Positions 9,510-17,789 of a DNA stretch of 64,000 nt are shown here, piece by piece. Origin of the DNA: Chitinophaga niastensis (GTDB lineage: Bacteria > Bacteroidota > Bacteroidia > Chitinophagales > Chitinophagaceae); assembly GCF_003014755.1 (NCBI RefSeq), contig NZ_PYAW01000002.1:1488001-1552000 (forward strand). The letters are read 5' to 3'. The first letter of the stretch is position 1. The number at the start of each line of letters is the position of its first letter. Made by a program: the position numbers and the translations under genes. A model generated the notes under the pieces. It was not told where the DNA came from and did not search any database. It saw only the letters and a list, made by a program, of their open reading frames with translations.

Positions 9510-9899
9510 ATGGGTCATAATAAGTTGAGTGCTTCAGATGATGTATTGATAGCTACTTTTTTAAACGGCAAATCGGACCACACGCTGGCATTATTTGATC
9601 ATTTTATTGCACAATACAAAAAGCTGGGGGAAATAGGTTTGCGTCCTACTAAAACCATGATAGGCATCACCAGTGGAAATGCGACGGTGGCCTGGATTAC
9701 ACAATTGGGCAAAAACTTTGTGCACATTGTTTTTCCTTTTGAAAAGCCTTATCCGGATAATTTATGTTTCATAAAAATAGCGCAGGTTCCCGGCGATGAC
9801 CACCAATTCAATCATCATTTCCGGATGTATCAAATGGAAGATGTGAATGAAGAGGTGCTGCAATTTATGCAGCTGGCTGCCCAAATGAAGCAGCCATAA
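9510..9899 (+). CDS. Small protein resembling DUF5655
   Basis: This is a 129-residue soluble protein with no signal peptide. The pattern FLNGKSDHTLALFDHFIAQYKKLG followed by RPTKTMIGITSGNATVAWITQLGKNFVHIVFPF resembles DUF5655 proteins, a small alpha/beta domain often linked to DNA- or restriction-related proteins. An AGGA ribosome binding site lies a few bases before the ATG. It is divergent from the ABC exporter and convergent with the FtsX permease, so it is a single-gene unit. The family match is from memory of its pattern and the function is unknown. Confidence 0.6.
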   Translation: MGHNKLSASDDVLIATFLNGKSDHTLALFDHFIAQYKKLGEIGLRPTKTMIGITSGNATVAWITQLGKNFVHIVFPFEKPYPDNLCFIKIAQVPGDDHQFNHHFRMYQMEDVNEEVLQFMQLAAQMKQP

Positions 9900-9920
9900 C
9901 CGGGTAACCGTTGTTCCGTA

Positions 9921-12299
9921 TTATTCTGATCTTAAACTTTTAATAGGGTTGGTAAATGCAGCTTTAATCGCCTGTGTACTCACTGTGAGCAAGGCAATCA
10001 CCAAGCCCAACGAAGCCGTAATAATAAATATCCACCCGCTGATATTAATATGATAGTCGTAATTTTGCAACCAACCTTTCATAAACCAAAACGTGAACGG
10101 GGAGGCAATCAGGCAGGCTATCATTACCAGCCATATAAATTCTTTCGATAACAACATCCACAGGTTTATTACTGAAGCGCCTAATATTTTGCGAATGCCG
10201 ATTTCTTTGGTTCTGCGTTCAGCCATAAACATAGCCAGGCCAAATAAACCCATACAGGAAATAAAAATGGCTAAGCCCGCAAAAATGCCTGCTAATTTGC
10301 CTACTTGTTTTTCCGTTACAAACTTCTTATCAAAATCATCATCCACAAAATTGTATTCAAACGGGAAGGCAGGGTTGTAGGTTTCGAAAATTGGTTGAAT
10401 AGCAGCCAGCGATTTTTTCAGATCTGCTCCCGGTTTTAGCCGGATGAGAATATTATTCACGCTGTTGGTCGCACTGTGATTAAAAAGGATGACCAATGGC
10501 GTAACAGGTTTGAAAGGATCATCCAGTAATATATTCTCTACTATACCAACAATGGTAAGTTGCCTGTTGCCCGATTTCATTGTTTTACCAATCGGGTCTT
10601 TGTATCCGATTATTCTTAGAGCAGCTTCATTCAGGATCACTCCATTTGAGTCTGTTTTATAATCTCTTGAAAAAGGTCGTCCCTGTTTAAATTTTAAGCC
10701 TGCTGTTTTTTCGAAATCCCAATCTGTCATAATGGCGTCTAAAGCAATATTTGCTTTAGGGTCTTTGCCTTCCCATGAAAAATCGCCCCATCGGTTGTAG
10801 ATGGTGGTCATGGGTTGTGAGGTTTTTACAACTGCTTCCACGTAGTTACTGTTCAACAGGTCCTGTTTCAGCAGGTCGTAATTTTTCAGCAGGTCCGGAG
10901 AGGTGCCTGTGGAGAGCAGGTTGTTCGGGTTATAGCCCAGGGAACGGTTCTGCGCATACCTGATCTGCTGAAATACGATCACCGTACTTATTATTAAAGC
11001 GGTAGAAATAACAAACTGTGAAATCACCAATACCCTGCGGAAAGTAACGGCGCTCTGACCTTGTTTCACTGCTCCTTTTAATACCCTGACAGGCAAAAAT
11101 GAGGAGAGGTACAGTGCCGGATAACTGCCGGCAATGAGTCCTGTTGCAAGGCAAACAATAAACATGGCTGCCAGCAGGAAAGCGTTATGCAGATTAAGGG
11201 AGATAAATTCGAACCCAATATCTTTTAAGAGAGGAAGTAACAATTGTATTAAACAGATAGCAAGTAAAAATGCCAGGAAAGCAGTCAGCATAGATTCACT
11301 TAAGAACTGCATCACCAGCTGTATGCGCCGTGAGCCAATAGCTTTGCGGATACCCACTTCTTTTGCCCTTTTTTCGGAACGTGCCGTAGAAAGGTTCATG
11401 AAATTGATGCAGGCTACCAGCAGTACAAAGATGCCAATGATACCAAACAGGCGTACATATAGTATTTTACCGCCTACATTGACCCAGTTTTTATAATCAC
11501 CATACAGATGCCATTCCTGCATAGGTTGCAGAAATAAAGTCTGATTTTTCAGGCTCTTATCCCTTTGCATGATCACCGGACCAATTTTTTTGGAGAGCGC
11601 GTCCATAGACGCACCAGCCTTTAGTTCCACCATATTCATCATGAAGTTATTCGCCCAATTGTGCCGGTTGCTTTTTACAAAATCATTATGCTGCACCTGA
11701 AATTCATACGGCGCCAAAAATTCAAAGGTGATGGTAGAGTTTTTGGGAATATCCTTCATTACTGCAGTCACTTGCACATCATATCTGTTATCCAGTTTTA
11801 TAAGCTGACCGATAGGATCTTTGGTGCCGAACAAAGCAGTTGCCAGCGATTCCGTCAATATGATCGAATTAGGATCGTTCAAAGCTGTTTTAGCATCTCC
11901 CTTTATTACCGGGAAAGAAAACATTTCCAGGAAATCAGGATCTGCATAGATGCCACTTTTGGTGAATTTATTATTGCCTGCAAGCAGGCCGGCTTTGGTA
12001 TTCCAGGATAGTTTAGTGGCTCTTTTAACTTCGGGATAGTTGGTTTTCAGTTCTTCACATACCGGGAATTGAGTGGCACTTATCGTGTTTTTCTGATCAT
12101 TAAAGAGGGAGTTTTGCATGACCAGGGCTATCCGGTCCCTGTTTTCATGAAAGGTATCGTAACTGGTTTCCTGCCGTATCCATAAACAAATGAGCAGGGC
12201 AAATGCCATACCTGTAGCCAGGCCAAAAATATTGATAAACGACAGGACCTTATTCTGAAAAAGGTTCCGCCAGGCGATCCTGAAATAGTTTTTGATCAT
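9921..12299 (-). CDS. FtsX/MacB-type ABC permease, 792 residues
   Basis: The protein has the double MacB_PCD-FtsX architecture of Bacteroidota permeases. An N-terminal helix (FINIFGLATGMAFALLICLWI) is followed by a periplasmic domain, then helices with the EKRAKEVGIRKAIGSRR coupling loop, a second periplasmic domain, and a last helix set with ERRTKEIGIRKILGAS. Family members work with a separate ATPase to move drugs, peptides or lipoproteins through mechanotransmission. No ATPase gene is next to it. It resembles the permease at 58.3-60.6 kb, with the same length class and motifs. Confidence 0.88.
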   Translation of the reverse strand: MIKNYFRIAWRNLFQNKVLSFINIFGLATGMAFALLICLWIRQETSYDTFHENRDRIALVMQNSLFNDQKNTISATQFPVCEELKTNYPEVKRATKLSWNTKAGLLAGNNKFTKSGIYADPDFLEMFSFPVIKGDAKTALNDPNSIILTESLATALFGTKDPIGQLIKLDNRYDVQVTAVMKDIPKNSTITFEFLAPYEFQVQHNDFVKSNRHNWANNFMMNMVELKAGASMDALSKKIGPVIMQRDKSLKNQTLFLQPMQEWHLYGDYKNWVNVGGKILYVRLFGIIGIFVLLVACINFMNLSTARSEKRAKEVGIRKAIGSRRIQLVMQFLSESMLTAFLAFLLAICLIQLLLPLLKDIGFEFISLNLHNAFLLAAMFIVCLATGLIAGSYPALYLSSFLPVRVLKGAVKQGQSAVTFRRVLVISQFVISTALIISTVIVFQQIRYAQNRSLGYNPNNLLSTGTSPDLLKNYDLLKQDLLNSNYVEAVVKTSQPMTTIYNRWGDFSWEGKDPKANIALDAIMTDWDFEKTAGLKFKQGRPFSRDYKTDSNGVILNEAALRIIGYKDPIGKTMKSGNRQLTIVGIVENILLDDPFKPVTPLVILFNHSATNSVNNILIRLKPGADLKKSLAAIQPIFETYNPAFPFEYNFVDDDFDKKFVTEKQVGKLAGIFAGLAIFISCMGLFGLAMFMAERRTKEIGIRKILGASVINLWMLLSKEFIWLVMIACLIASPFTFWFMKGWLQNYDYHINISGWIFIITASLGLVIALLTVSTQAIKAAFTNPIKSLRSE

Positions 12300-12507
12300 A
12301 ACTGCTGGTAATTTGTTGCATTGGTTGTTGGCTGATCTGTAATATAACGGCAGCCAAAGCGCTATGATGCGCCAAAGGAATGCCGGTTTATTAAAATGGC
12401 CTTAATCAATCATTTATGTTTTACGAAGCATTTTAAAACGTCCGTTTACGTAACAGGGGATGTCCGGTTTTGAACAAGATAAATCTGTATAAGGCTTACC
12501 TTAATTT

Positions 12508-12551
12508 TTTGAAGATAAATAATATTGTTTTATATTTACGTAACTGGTTAC
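12508..12551 (+). promoter_or_regulatory. Promoter with overlapping palindromic operator of the MarR-GNAT gene
   Basis: TTTG (12508-12511), 19 bases, then TATATTTA (12531-12538) fits the Bacteroidetes TTTG / TAnnTTTG promoter with one mismatch. GTAACTGGTTAC at 12540-12551, whose GTAAC and GTTAC arms are inverted, begins two bases after the -7 box. A repressor bound there would block initiation, which suggests autoregulation. Confidence 0.6.
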
Positions 12552-12578
12552 ATAATTAACTACATAAATTCACAGCGT

Positions 12579-13529
12579 ATGAATTTTTTTGATACAGTGG
12601 GTAAGATGGCACTGGGAAGCAGGCTGCGTTTGCTGACCGATAAAATAACGGAAGACGCAGCAGCCATATACAAGTTATATGATATTGACATGCACCCGAA
12701 ATGGTTTCCTGTCTTTTATGTATTGTCAAATGGAGCGGCTAAAACCATTACAGCCATTGCCAAAGAGATAGGCCATTCTCACCCGTCGGTTAGCAAAATT
12801 ATCGGCGAAATGTCCGGGAAGGGACTGGTGAAAGAAAAAAAAGATAAGGCCGATGGCCGAAGAAACATGGTGAGCCTGACTCCCAAAGGAAAAGAGATCA
12901 CTGAAAAAATAAAAGATCAATATTCAGACGTAAACAATGCGATAGAAGAAATATCTGCCGGCACAAGGAACGACTTGTGGAAAGCCATTGAAGAATGGGA
13001 GTTTTTATTGGAACAACAAACACTCTTACGCAGAGTGCAACTGCAGAAAAAAGCAAGGGAAAGCCAGGATGTAAAAATTGTAGATTACCGGCCGGAATAC
13101 CAGCAGGCATTTAAGGCGTTGAATGAACAATGGATTTCCACCTGGTTTAAAATGGAAGCAGCCGACTATAAAGCACTGGACAACCCCCAGGGTTATATCC
13201 TGAAGAATGGCGGCCATATTTTGGTTGCTTTGTATAAGGAAGTGCCGGTTGGCGTTTGTGCCCTGATTAAAATGAATGATCCCGACTACGATTTTGAACT
13301 GGCTAAAATGGCCGTTTCTCCTACTGTACAAGGCAAAAGCATAGGTTGGATGTTGGGCAATGCTGTTATTGAAAAAGCAAGATCCCTGGGAGCTGCTAAA
13401 ATTTACCTGGAGAGCAATACAATTTTGAAACCCGCCATCAATCTATATCATAAGTTAGGTTTTCAAAAAGTAGTAGGACGTATTACGCCGTATGAACGTT
13501 GTAATATTCAAATGGAATTGACGCTGTAG
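12579..13529 (+). CDS. MarR-family regulator fused to GNAT acetyltransferase
   Basis: The ATG at 12579 is preferred over a TTG at 12525, because the latter would place the promoter and operator inside the gene. The 316-residue product has a MarR winged-helix domain (about residues 1-145) with the recognition region TAIAKEIGHSHPSVSKIIGEM and the wing KADGRRNMVSLTPKG. A GNAT acetyltransferase follows (about 155-316), with MAVSPTVQGKSIGWMLGNAVIEKA as the acetyl-CoA motif. Fusions of this kind are known in Bacteroidota. It may sense or acetylate a small toxic compound. It probably binds the GTAAC palindromes described here. Confidence 0.85.
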   Translation: MNFFDTVGKMALGSRLRLLTDKITEDAAAIYKLYDIDMHPKWFPVFYVLSNGAAKTITAIAKEIGHSHPSVSKIIGEMSGKGLVKEKKDKADGRRNMVSLTPKGKEITEKIKDQYSDVNNAIEEISAGTRNDLWKAIEEWEFLLEQQTLLRRVQLQKKARESQDVKIVDYRPEYQQAFKALNEQWISTWFKMEAADYKALDNPQGYILKNGGHILVALYKEVPVGVCALIKMNDPDYDFELAKMAVSPTVQGKSIGWMLGNAVIEKARSLGAAKIYLESNTILKPAINLYHKLGFQKVVGRITPYERCNIQMELTL

Positions 13530-13595
13530 TAATAAAAATTTATCAGCGGGAAGATAGAAAAGATAGTATTGATTTGAACAAATACCGTATAGAGA

Positions 13596-14141
13596 ATGAC
13601 ATTAAATTTCTTTTTGTTTAAAGAAAAATGTGAAGTCTTATTTAAGAAGACTAATAGCATATTAGTTGCTATGTATGTTCTGGGCTTCGTAATGGAAAGA
13701 AAGAACGAAAGAGATGAGCGCATTCTTGTTGGGTTAATTGATAATCCAGTTAATGGCGAATTAAAACCTTTATGGGATGAAGATACATGGGCAAGCGTAA
13801 GACGAGGTTCGGAGCACGTGACCCCTACAGATGAGGAAGAATGCGACCCATTCCCATTATCAGGTATTTTATTTGTGATGCGACAATTGCAAAAAACGGT
13901 AGAATTAAATCATCCTGATTGGGGAATTTTCTATATAATAGGAGAGGCACTTGGTCGATTTAATAGTAACGGAATCAAACAGATAGAATTCGAATATTTT
14001 CTTAGTCAACTACCTGTTGTTTTTGTAGAAAGACATGCAGATGATATTCAAGCGTTATGCAATTATTTTGATGAAAAAGGAATGGATCTTCATTTAGCTG
14101 TAGAAAAGGATAAAGTAATTTCTTATTTTACAAACAGGTAA
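13596..14141 (+). CDS. Hypothetical protein, unrecognised
   Basis: The frame gives up to 181 residues. Internal ATGs at 13671 and 13692 would give 156 or 149 residues, and the last (MERKNERDERILVGL) looks the most natural start for a soluble protein. The body is acidic with mixed alpha/beta character (DEDTWASVRRGSEHVTPTDE, HPDWGIFYIIGEALGRF, VVFVERHADDIQALCNYF). I recognise no family, and no membrane helix is convincing unless the upstream start is used. Codon use is more AT-rich than in the MarR and MFS neighbours, which may mean recent acquisition. Confidence 0.55.
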   Translation: MTLNFFLFKEKCEVLFKKTNSILVAMYVLGFVMERKNERDERILVGLIDNPVNGELKPLWDEDTWASVRRGSEHVTPTDEEECDPFPLSGILFVMRQLQKTVELNHPDWGIFYIIGEALGRFNSNGIKQIEFEYFLSQLPVVFVERHADDIQALCNYFDEKGMDLHLAVEKDKVISYFTNR

Positions 14142-14212
14142 AGCGGTAGATCCTATGGGATAACGTAGCATTACCTGCCATCTGAGTTGTATAAATAGCA
14201 TTCTTCCGCTAA

Positions 14213-14611
14213 TTATTTCTTCAAAAGATTTAACTGCCAGGAAACTCCATATTTATCTGCTACCCAACAAAACTTTTCACTAAACGGATATGCTGCCAAC
14301 GGCATAAAAATTTGTCCATTCTCTGATAGCTGCGAAAACAAACGATCTACTTCTTTTTCGGTTTCACAATCAACAAAAAGTGACATAGCCGGGGTAAATG
14401 TAAAGGCATGTTTGACGGTACTATCAATGCACATATATTCCTGTCCGTTTAAAGAAAAAGTAGCGTGAATGACCGTTCCTTCAGGGCCTGCCGCATTGGC
14501 GCCATAACGTGTAATGTTTAATATTGCGGATGCTTCAAATAAAGAAATATAGAATTTCATCGCCTCTTCAGCTTTTCCCTCGAACGTTAAGAAGGTTTTT
14601 ATTTTCTGCAT
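14213..14611 (-). CDS. VOC-family (PhnB-like) protein
   Basis: This 132-residue single-domain protein matches the PhnB / 3-demethylubiquinone-methyltransferase-like branch of the VOC superfamily: KIKTFLTFEGKAEEAMKFYISLF at the start, GTVIHATFSLNGQEYMCIDS in the middle, and KFCWVADKYGVSWQLNL at the end. Members are small cytosolic dimers with varied or unknown roles, including resistance. Its promoter carries a perfect 16-base palindrome on the -7 box, which suggests control by the MarR-GNAT protein encoded 1 kb away. The substrate is unknown. Confidence 0.8.
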   Translation of the reverse strand: MQKIKTFLTFEGKAEEAMKFYISLFEASAILNITRYGANAAGPEGTVIHATFSLNGQEYMCIDSTVKHAFTFTPAMSLFVDCETEKEVDRLFSQLSENGQIFMPLAAYPFSEKFCWVADKYGVSWQLNLLKK

Positions 14612-14624
14612 TTTCCAAATTTTT

Positions 14625-14720
14625 TAATGACAGGAGATTCAATATTTAACGTAACCAATTGGTTACAAATATATCTCATCTCTTGTAGGCGGTGAAATTT
14701 TTTTTGACCTCCTGTCATTA
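14625..14720. repeat. 12-base inverted repeat bracketing the VOC promoter
   Basis: TAATGACAGGAG (14625-14636) and CTCCTGTCATTA (14709-14720) are perfect inverted copies. They enclose 72 bases that hold the whole promoter and operator. The right arm ends just after the stop codon of the MFS gene. Confidence 0.7.
14651..14673 (-). promoter_or_regulatory. VOC gene promoter with 16-base palindromic operator
   Basis: GTAACCAATTGGTTAC at 14651-14666 is a perfect palindrome. On the minus strand TATATTTG (14666-14673) is an exact TAnnTTTG box that shares its last base with the palindrome, and TTTC lies 20 bases upstream in place of TTTG. The arms match those of the operator at 12540. Confidence 0.65.
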
Positions 14721-14721
14721 G

Positions 14722-15984
14722 CTAACACAGCGCGGAGACTGGGCTATCACCGGTGTTCGGTCTTACTTCAGGGATACTGTCTGCCTGGTAGCTGATAAGC
14801 GCCAAACCTATGGCCAGCAGCATAAAGATGGCGCCTGCCCAGGGAGCTGCACTCAAACCTAATGCAGATGAAACCACCCATCCTCCGGCATAAGCGCCCA
14901 AAGCCGCCCCGGCATTAAAGGAAGCAATATTGAATGCGGAAGCCACATTGATAATAGCCGGATTGGAACGCTCTGATGTTTGTACTACGTATAGCTGTGA
15001 AGCAGGTACAGTAGCAAAGGATAAGGCGCCTATTACAAATAGGGTAATGATGGCAGGTGTGGTATAATGCGCAGTAAAAGTAAAGATCAGCAACACCACC
15101 GCCTGTAATATCAACATGCCGATCAGCGCTTTCAGCGGCGTTTTATTAGCCAGCTTTCCGCCGGCAATATTGCCCACGGCTATAGCAATACCGTATATGA
15201 GAAGAATGATGCTGACCATATCCTGCAATATCCCTGTAACCTCCATCAGCAAGGGCGACAGATACGTAAACACCAGGAATACACCGGCATAATTAAACAG
15301 GGTGGTAAGAAATGCGAGCACCAGTTTTTTATTCCGGAGTGCACTGAATTGCTCTTTTATTGTTGCCACTGCGTCGTTTTGTATATCGGGAAGCAGGAAG
15401 ATGTTGGCCATCAGTTCCACTACACCTAATCCTGCTACACCCAGGAAGGTTGACCGCCACCCAAAATGCTGGCCAATGAAGGTGCCCAACGGCACACCGG
15501 TTGCCATGGCTACAGTTAATCCTGCAAACATGATGGCAATAGCGCTGGCTCTTTTATCAACCGGTACAACGGCTGCGGCAATGGTAGCGCCTACCGAAAA
15601 GAATACACCATGTGCAAAACCTGTAATGATCCTTGCCAGCACCAAAGGAATAAAGCCCGGTGCAATGCCCGCCAGTACATTACCCGCAATAAACAACAGC
15701 ATCAGGTAAATGAGCAGTTGTTTCCTGGGTATCTTATTGGTTAATGCAGTAATGATGGGTGCTCCTACGGCAACGCCTATAGCATAAAAGCTAACCAGTA
15801 AACCAGCAGCAGGAATGGAAATCGCCAGATTTTTGGCAACAGTAGGTAAGAGGCCTATAATAACAAACTCCGTAGTGCCGATACCAAATGCACTGATGGT
15901 GAGCGCCCACAATGCAGCAGGCATAATACTTTTGGCTGTTCCCAGTGTTTTGACGGAAGGGATTATTTTATTCGCTGTTTTCAT
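14722..15984 (-). CDS. MFS exporter (AraJ/YdhP-like)
   Basis: The ATG at 15984 is preferred to a TTG at 15993, which lies inside an inverted repeat. The 420-residue product has 12 predicted helices. TEFVIIGLLPTVAKNLAIS in the first helix and IPRKQLLIYLMLLF after helix 2 are typical of AraJ/YdhP drug-efflux-type MFS proteins. It should be an inner-membrane proton antiporter for a small molecule. Its promoter carries a LysR-type box nearly identical to that of the MFS gene at 61.2-62.35 kb, so the two are probably co-regulated. Confidence 0.9.
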   Translation of the reverse strand: MKTANKIIPSVKTLGTAKSIMPAALWALTISAFGIGTTEFVIIGLLPTVAKNLAISIPAAGLLVSFYAIGVAVGAPIITALTNKIPRKQLLIYLMLLFIAGNVLAGIAPGFIPLVLARIITGFAHGVFFSVGATIAAAVVPVDKRASAIAIMFAGLTVAMATGVPLGTFIGQHFGWRSTFLGVAGLGVVELMANIFLLPDIQNDAVATIKEQFSALRNKKLVLAFLTTLFNYAGVFLVFTYLSPLLMEVTGILQDMVSIILLIYGIAIAVGNIAGGKLANKTPLKALIGMLILQAVVLLIFTFTAHYTTPAIITLFVIGALSFATVPASQLYVVQTSERSNPAIINVASAFNIASFNAGAALGAYAGGWVVSSALGLSAAPWAGAIFMLLAIGLALISYQADSIPEVRPNTGDSPVSALC

Positions 15985-16015
15985 ACTTATCAATTATGGG
16001 TGCAAATTGATAAGT
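15985..16015. promoter_or_regulatory. Inverted repeat abutting the MFS start codon
   Basis: ACTTATCAATT (15985-15995) and AATTGATAAGT (16005-16015) are perfect 11-base inverted copies with a 9-base centre. The left arm touches the ATG of the MFS gene. It could be an operator or a hairpin in the leader mRNA that masks the start. Confidence 0.55.
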
Positions 16016-16021
16016 CCTTAC

Positions 16022-16047
16022 CTATAAATGAAATAGCATGATTTATG
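16022..16047 (-). promoter_or_regulatory. LysR-type T-N11-A box upstream of the MFS gene
   Basis: ATAAAT (16024-16029), 11 bases, then ATTTAT (16041-16046) forms a classic LysR-regulator box. The 26-base block differs at only two positions from the one at 62397-62422 between the LysR gene and the second MFS gene. Confidence 0.7.
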
Positions 16048-16080
16048 CTTTACTATAAGGTTATTTATAGTAAAGCATAA
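16043..16080. repeat. 16-base perfect inverted repeat after the DinB gene
   Basis: TTATGCTTTACTATAA (16043-16058) and TTATAGTAAAGCATAA (16065-16080) pair perfectly around a 6-base loop. It begins 18 bases after the DinB stop and overlaps the LysR box. It may be a transcription stop lacking a T-run, or a second operator. Confidence 0.65.
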
Positions 16081-16098
16081 GTCATCCTTCACAAAGTG

Positions 16099-16593
16099 CT
16101 ACACCATACTGTGAATATTTTTTAACTGGTGTACATGTCTTTGTGTATGGTACATCATAAACCGGATCCACTCCATTCTTGTAAGCGGGCCAAATCCGGG
16201 CATATCAAAGTCCTTGCAGGTGGAAGAGAGATCCAGCGTTTGAGCCGCCGTGCTGATATCTGCCCAGGTTTTTTCTGCATGACGAAGGATCTCTTCTTTT
16301 TTATGCTCAATGTTTGATGGCAGCACAAAATCCGGCGACGACATTTTGATAGCAAAATTCAGGAACATTTCTTTAATAGCAGGTGACTTCTCATCAGGTT
16401 GACGATCAGTTGGCTCCACATTGCCATAAAGGATACCTGCTGATACTGCCTTACTCAGGTGTTCTGCTATCTGTCCCGCTGTCCAGCTGCCTTCAAACGG
16501 AACAACGTTGATCTGTTCTTCCTTAAAAGAAGCAATAGTTTGCAGCAGATCAGCAGCGGTATTGTCTATCTCTGTCAGTAATTCTTTTTCCAT
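16099..16593 (-). CDS. DinB-family protein
   Basis: The 164-residue protein is a DinB-type four-helix bundle. The metal triad is visible as His45 (GQIAEHLSKAV) and His149/His153 (YHTQRHVHQL). DinB proteins use the metal in thiol-dependent or hydrolytic reactions such as bacillithiol transfer, but most members in Bacteroidota have no known substrate. GSWTAGQIAEHL is the family's typical N-terminal motif. The gene is followed by a 16-base inverted repeat and then the MFS exporter on the same strand, so a shared detoxification role is possible. Confidence 0.85.
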   Translation of the reverse strand: MEKELLTEIDNTAADLLQTIASFKEEQINVVPFEGSWTAGQIAEHLSKAVSAGILYGNVEPTDRQPDEKSPAIKEMFLNFAIKMSSPDFVLPSNIEHKKEEILRHAEKTWADISTAAQTLDLSSTCKDFDMPGFGPLTRMEWIRFMMYHTQRHVHQLKNIHSMV

Positions 16594-16630
16594 GATTTAT
16601 TTGTTTAATTCTGCGAATGTTTACTGCAAA

Positions 16631-16638
16631 CAAATGTA
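16631..16638 (-). promoter_or_regulatory. -7 box of the DinB gene
   Basis: On the minus strand TACATTTG is an exact TAnnTTTG box 38 bases before the ATG. No clear TTTG -33 element is seen at the right distance. Confidence 0.4.
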
Positions 16639-16709
16639 GACTCATTTATTACATGAAACAGGGTGTGATTATGACAATCAAAATGGTATCTCATGCCATT
16701 AAAACAAAA

Positions 16710-16741
16710 ATGGGTCTTGTCTCAAAAGAAACAAGACCCAT
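16710..16741 (-). terminator. Rho-independent terminator of the VOC gene at 16.8 kb
   Basis: ATGGGTCTTGT and ACAAGACCCAT form a perfect 11-base stem with a 10-base loop. On the minus strand it is followed by TTTTTGTTTT. It lies 38 bases after the VOC stop codon. Confidence 0.88.
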
Positions 16742-16778
16742 GGGGTAATTATTTTAGCATACGGCGGAAGGAGATATT

Positions 16779-17186
16779 TTAATTCTGCTGTATTGTACTG
16801 GGGTCCATATAAAACACATCCCATTGATGTCCGTCTAAATCCCGGAATCCATGGCTATACATAAATCCATGGTCCTGTGGCGAATTAGGCGTTGTTGCAC
16901 CGGCTGCTACAGCTTTGCTAACGAGCGCATCTACTGCTTCCCTGCTATCGGCCGAAAGCCCCATAATGGCTTCTGCACTTTTAGTGGTATCGCAAATTTC
17001 CTTATTGGTAAATGTCTTGAAAAGGTTTTCTACTACTAACATGAAGAATATATCTTCGCCCACGATCATGCAGGTAGCATTCTCGTCGGTAAATTGCCCA
17101 TTAAACGTATAACCCAGTTTAGTAAAGAACGCTACCGATTTGTTAAGATCCTTAACGGGTAGATTCACAAAAATTTTTGTTGCCAT
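16779..17186 (-). CDS. VOC-family glyoxalase-like protein
   Basis: This 135-residue VOC protein starts KIFVNLPVKDLNKSVAFFTKLGY and ends HGFRDLDGHQWDVFYMD, the paired beta-alpha-beta motifs of the glyoxalase/bleomycin-resistance fold. The final region (DLDGHQWDVFYMD) carries a candidate metal-binding His. It is annotated in relatives as a glyoxalase or extradiol-dioxygenase-like protein without known substrate. It is a single-gene unit with a clear terminator behind and a -7 box in front. It is only distantly related to the VOC protein at 14.2 kb. Confidence 0.85.
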   Translation of the reverse strand: MATKIFVNLPVKDLNKSVAFFTKLGYTFNGQFTDENATCMIVGEDIFFMLVVENLFKTFTNKEICDTTKSAEAIMGLSADSREAVDALVSKAVAAGATTPNSPQDHGFMYSHGFRDLDGHQWDVFYMDPSTIQQN

Positions 17187-17213
17187 ATGATTAAAGTTTT
17201 AGGATGTATGAAG

Positions 17214-17221
17214 CAAACTTA
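17214..17221 (-). promoter_or_regulatory. -7 box of the VOC gene at 16.8 kb
   Basis: On the minus strand TAAGTTTG fits TAnnTTTG exactly and lies about 28 bases before the ATG. A TTTG -33 element was not found at 19-21 bases. Confidence 0.4.
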
Positions 17222-17435
17222 ACACCATTCCGGTAAAGTAAGGATATGTAAAAACGACAATATACAGGGTTAATTACGACAATTTTTTTTGGGGAGAGAT
17301 ACCCGGCTTTATTTTTTATATTACCTTTCGCAGATAAAATTTAACCGGCAATTAAAAGGTGACCACTATGAAAACTAGCAGTCATTAAGGCGATACGTAG
17401 CAAATACCCTATGAATATTTATAAAAATAGCAATA

Positions 17436-17786
17436 ATGGCAACCTGGTCAAAGAATAATCGTGCATGCACTACACTCTGGACAACCTTCTCCTTAATGCA
17501 GCAGCTTTCCACCAATTTTGATGACAGCGGAGAGTTACATATCAAAGACCTGACATTTTATAATGTGTTGGGCAGCGCTGATATAAAGAAGCAACAAGCC
17601 AATATCATCGCCGATCAACTGGACAACATTTTCCGGCTGGGCCGCGGCGCTACCTACGAAAAAAATATTGACAGGGCAGCAGCTATGACTGCCATGAATA
17701 GTATTTTAATTGATCCGGAAAAGCAGCTAAAAGACCTGGCCGAAGTACTTGATAACACCTATATCTTTTGGGGAGAAACAAAATAA
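17436..17786 (+). CDS. Hypothetical protein, first gene of a two-gene unit
   Basis: The 116-residue protein is soluble, mostly helical, with no signal peptide or known motif (LTFYNVLGSADIKKQQANIIADQLDNIF is its clearest helical stretch). The stop is three bases before the next ATG, so the two genes are surely co-transcribed and perhaps translationally coupled. I do not recognise a family. A cytosolic partner for an exported barrel is unusual and cannot be assigned a role. Confidence 0.65.
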   Translation: MATWSKNNRACTTLWTTFSLMQQLSTNFDDSGELHIKDLTFYNVLGSADIKKQQANIIADQLDNIFRLGRGATYEKNIDRAAAMTAMNSILIDPEKQLKDLAEVLDNTYIFWGETK

Positions 17787-17789
17787 AAT

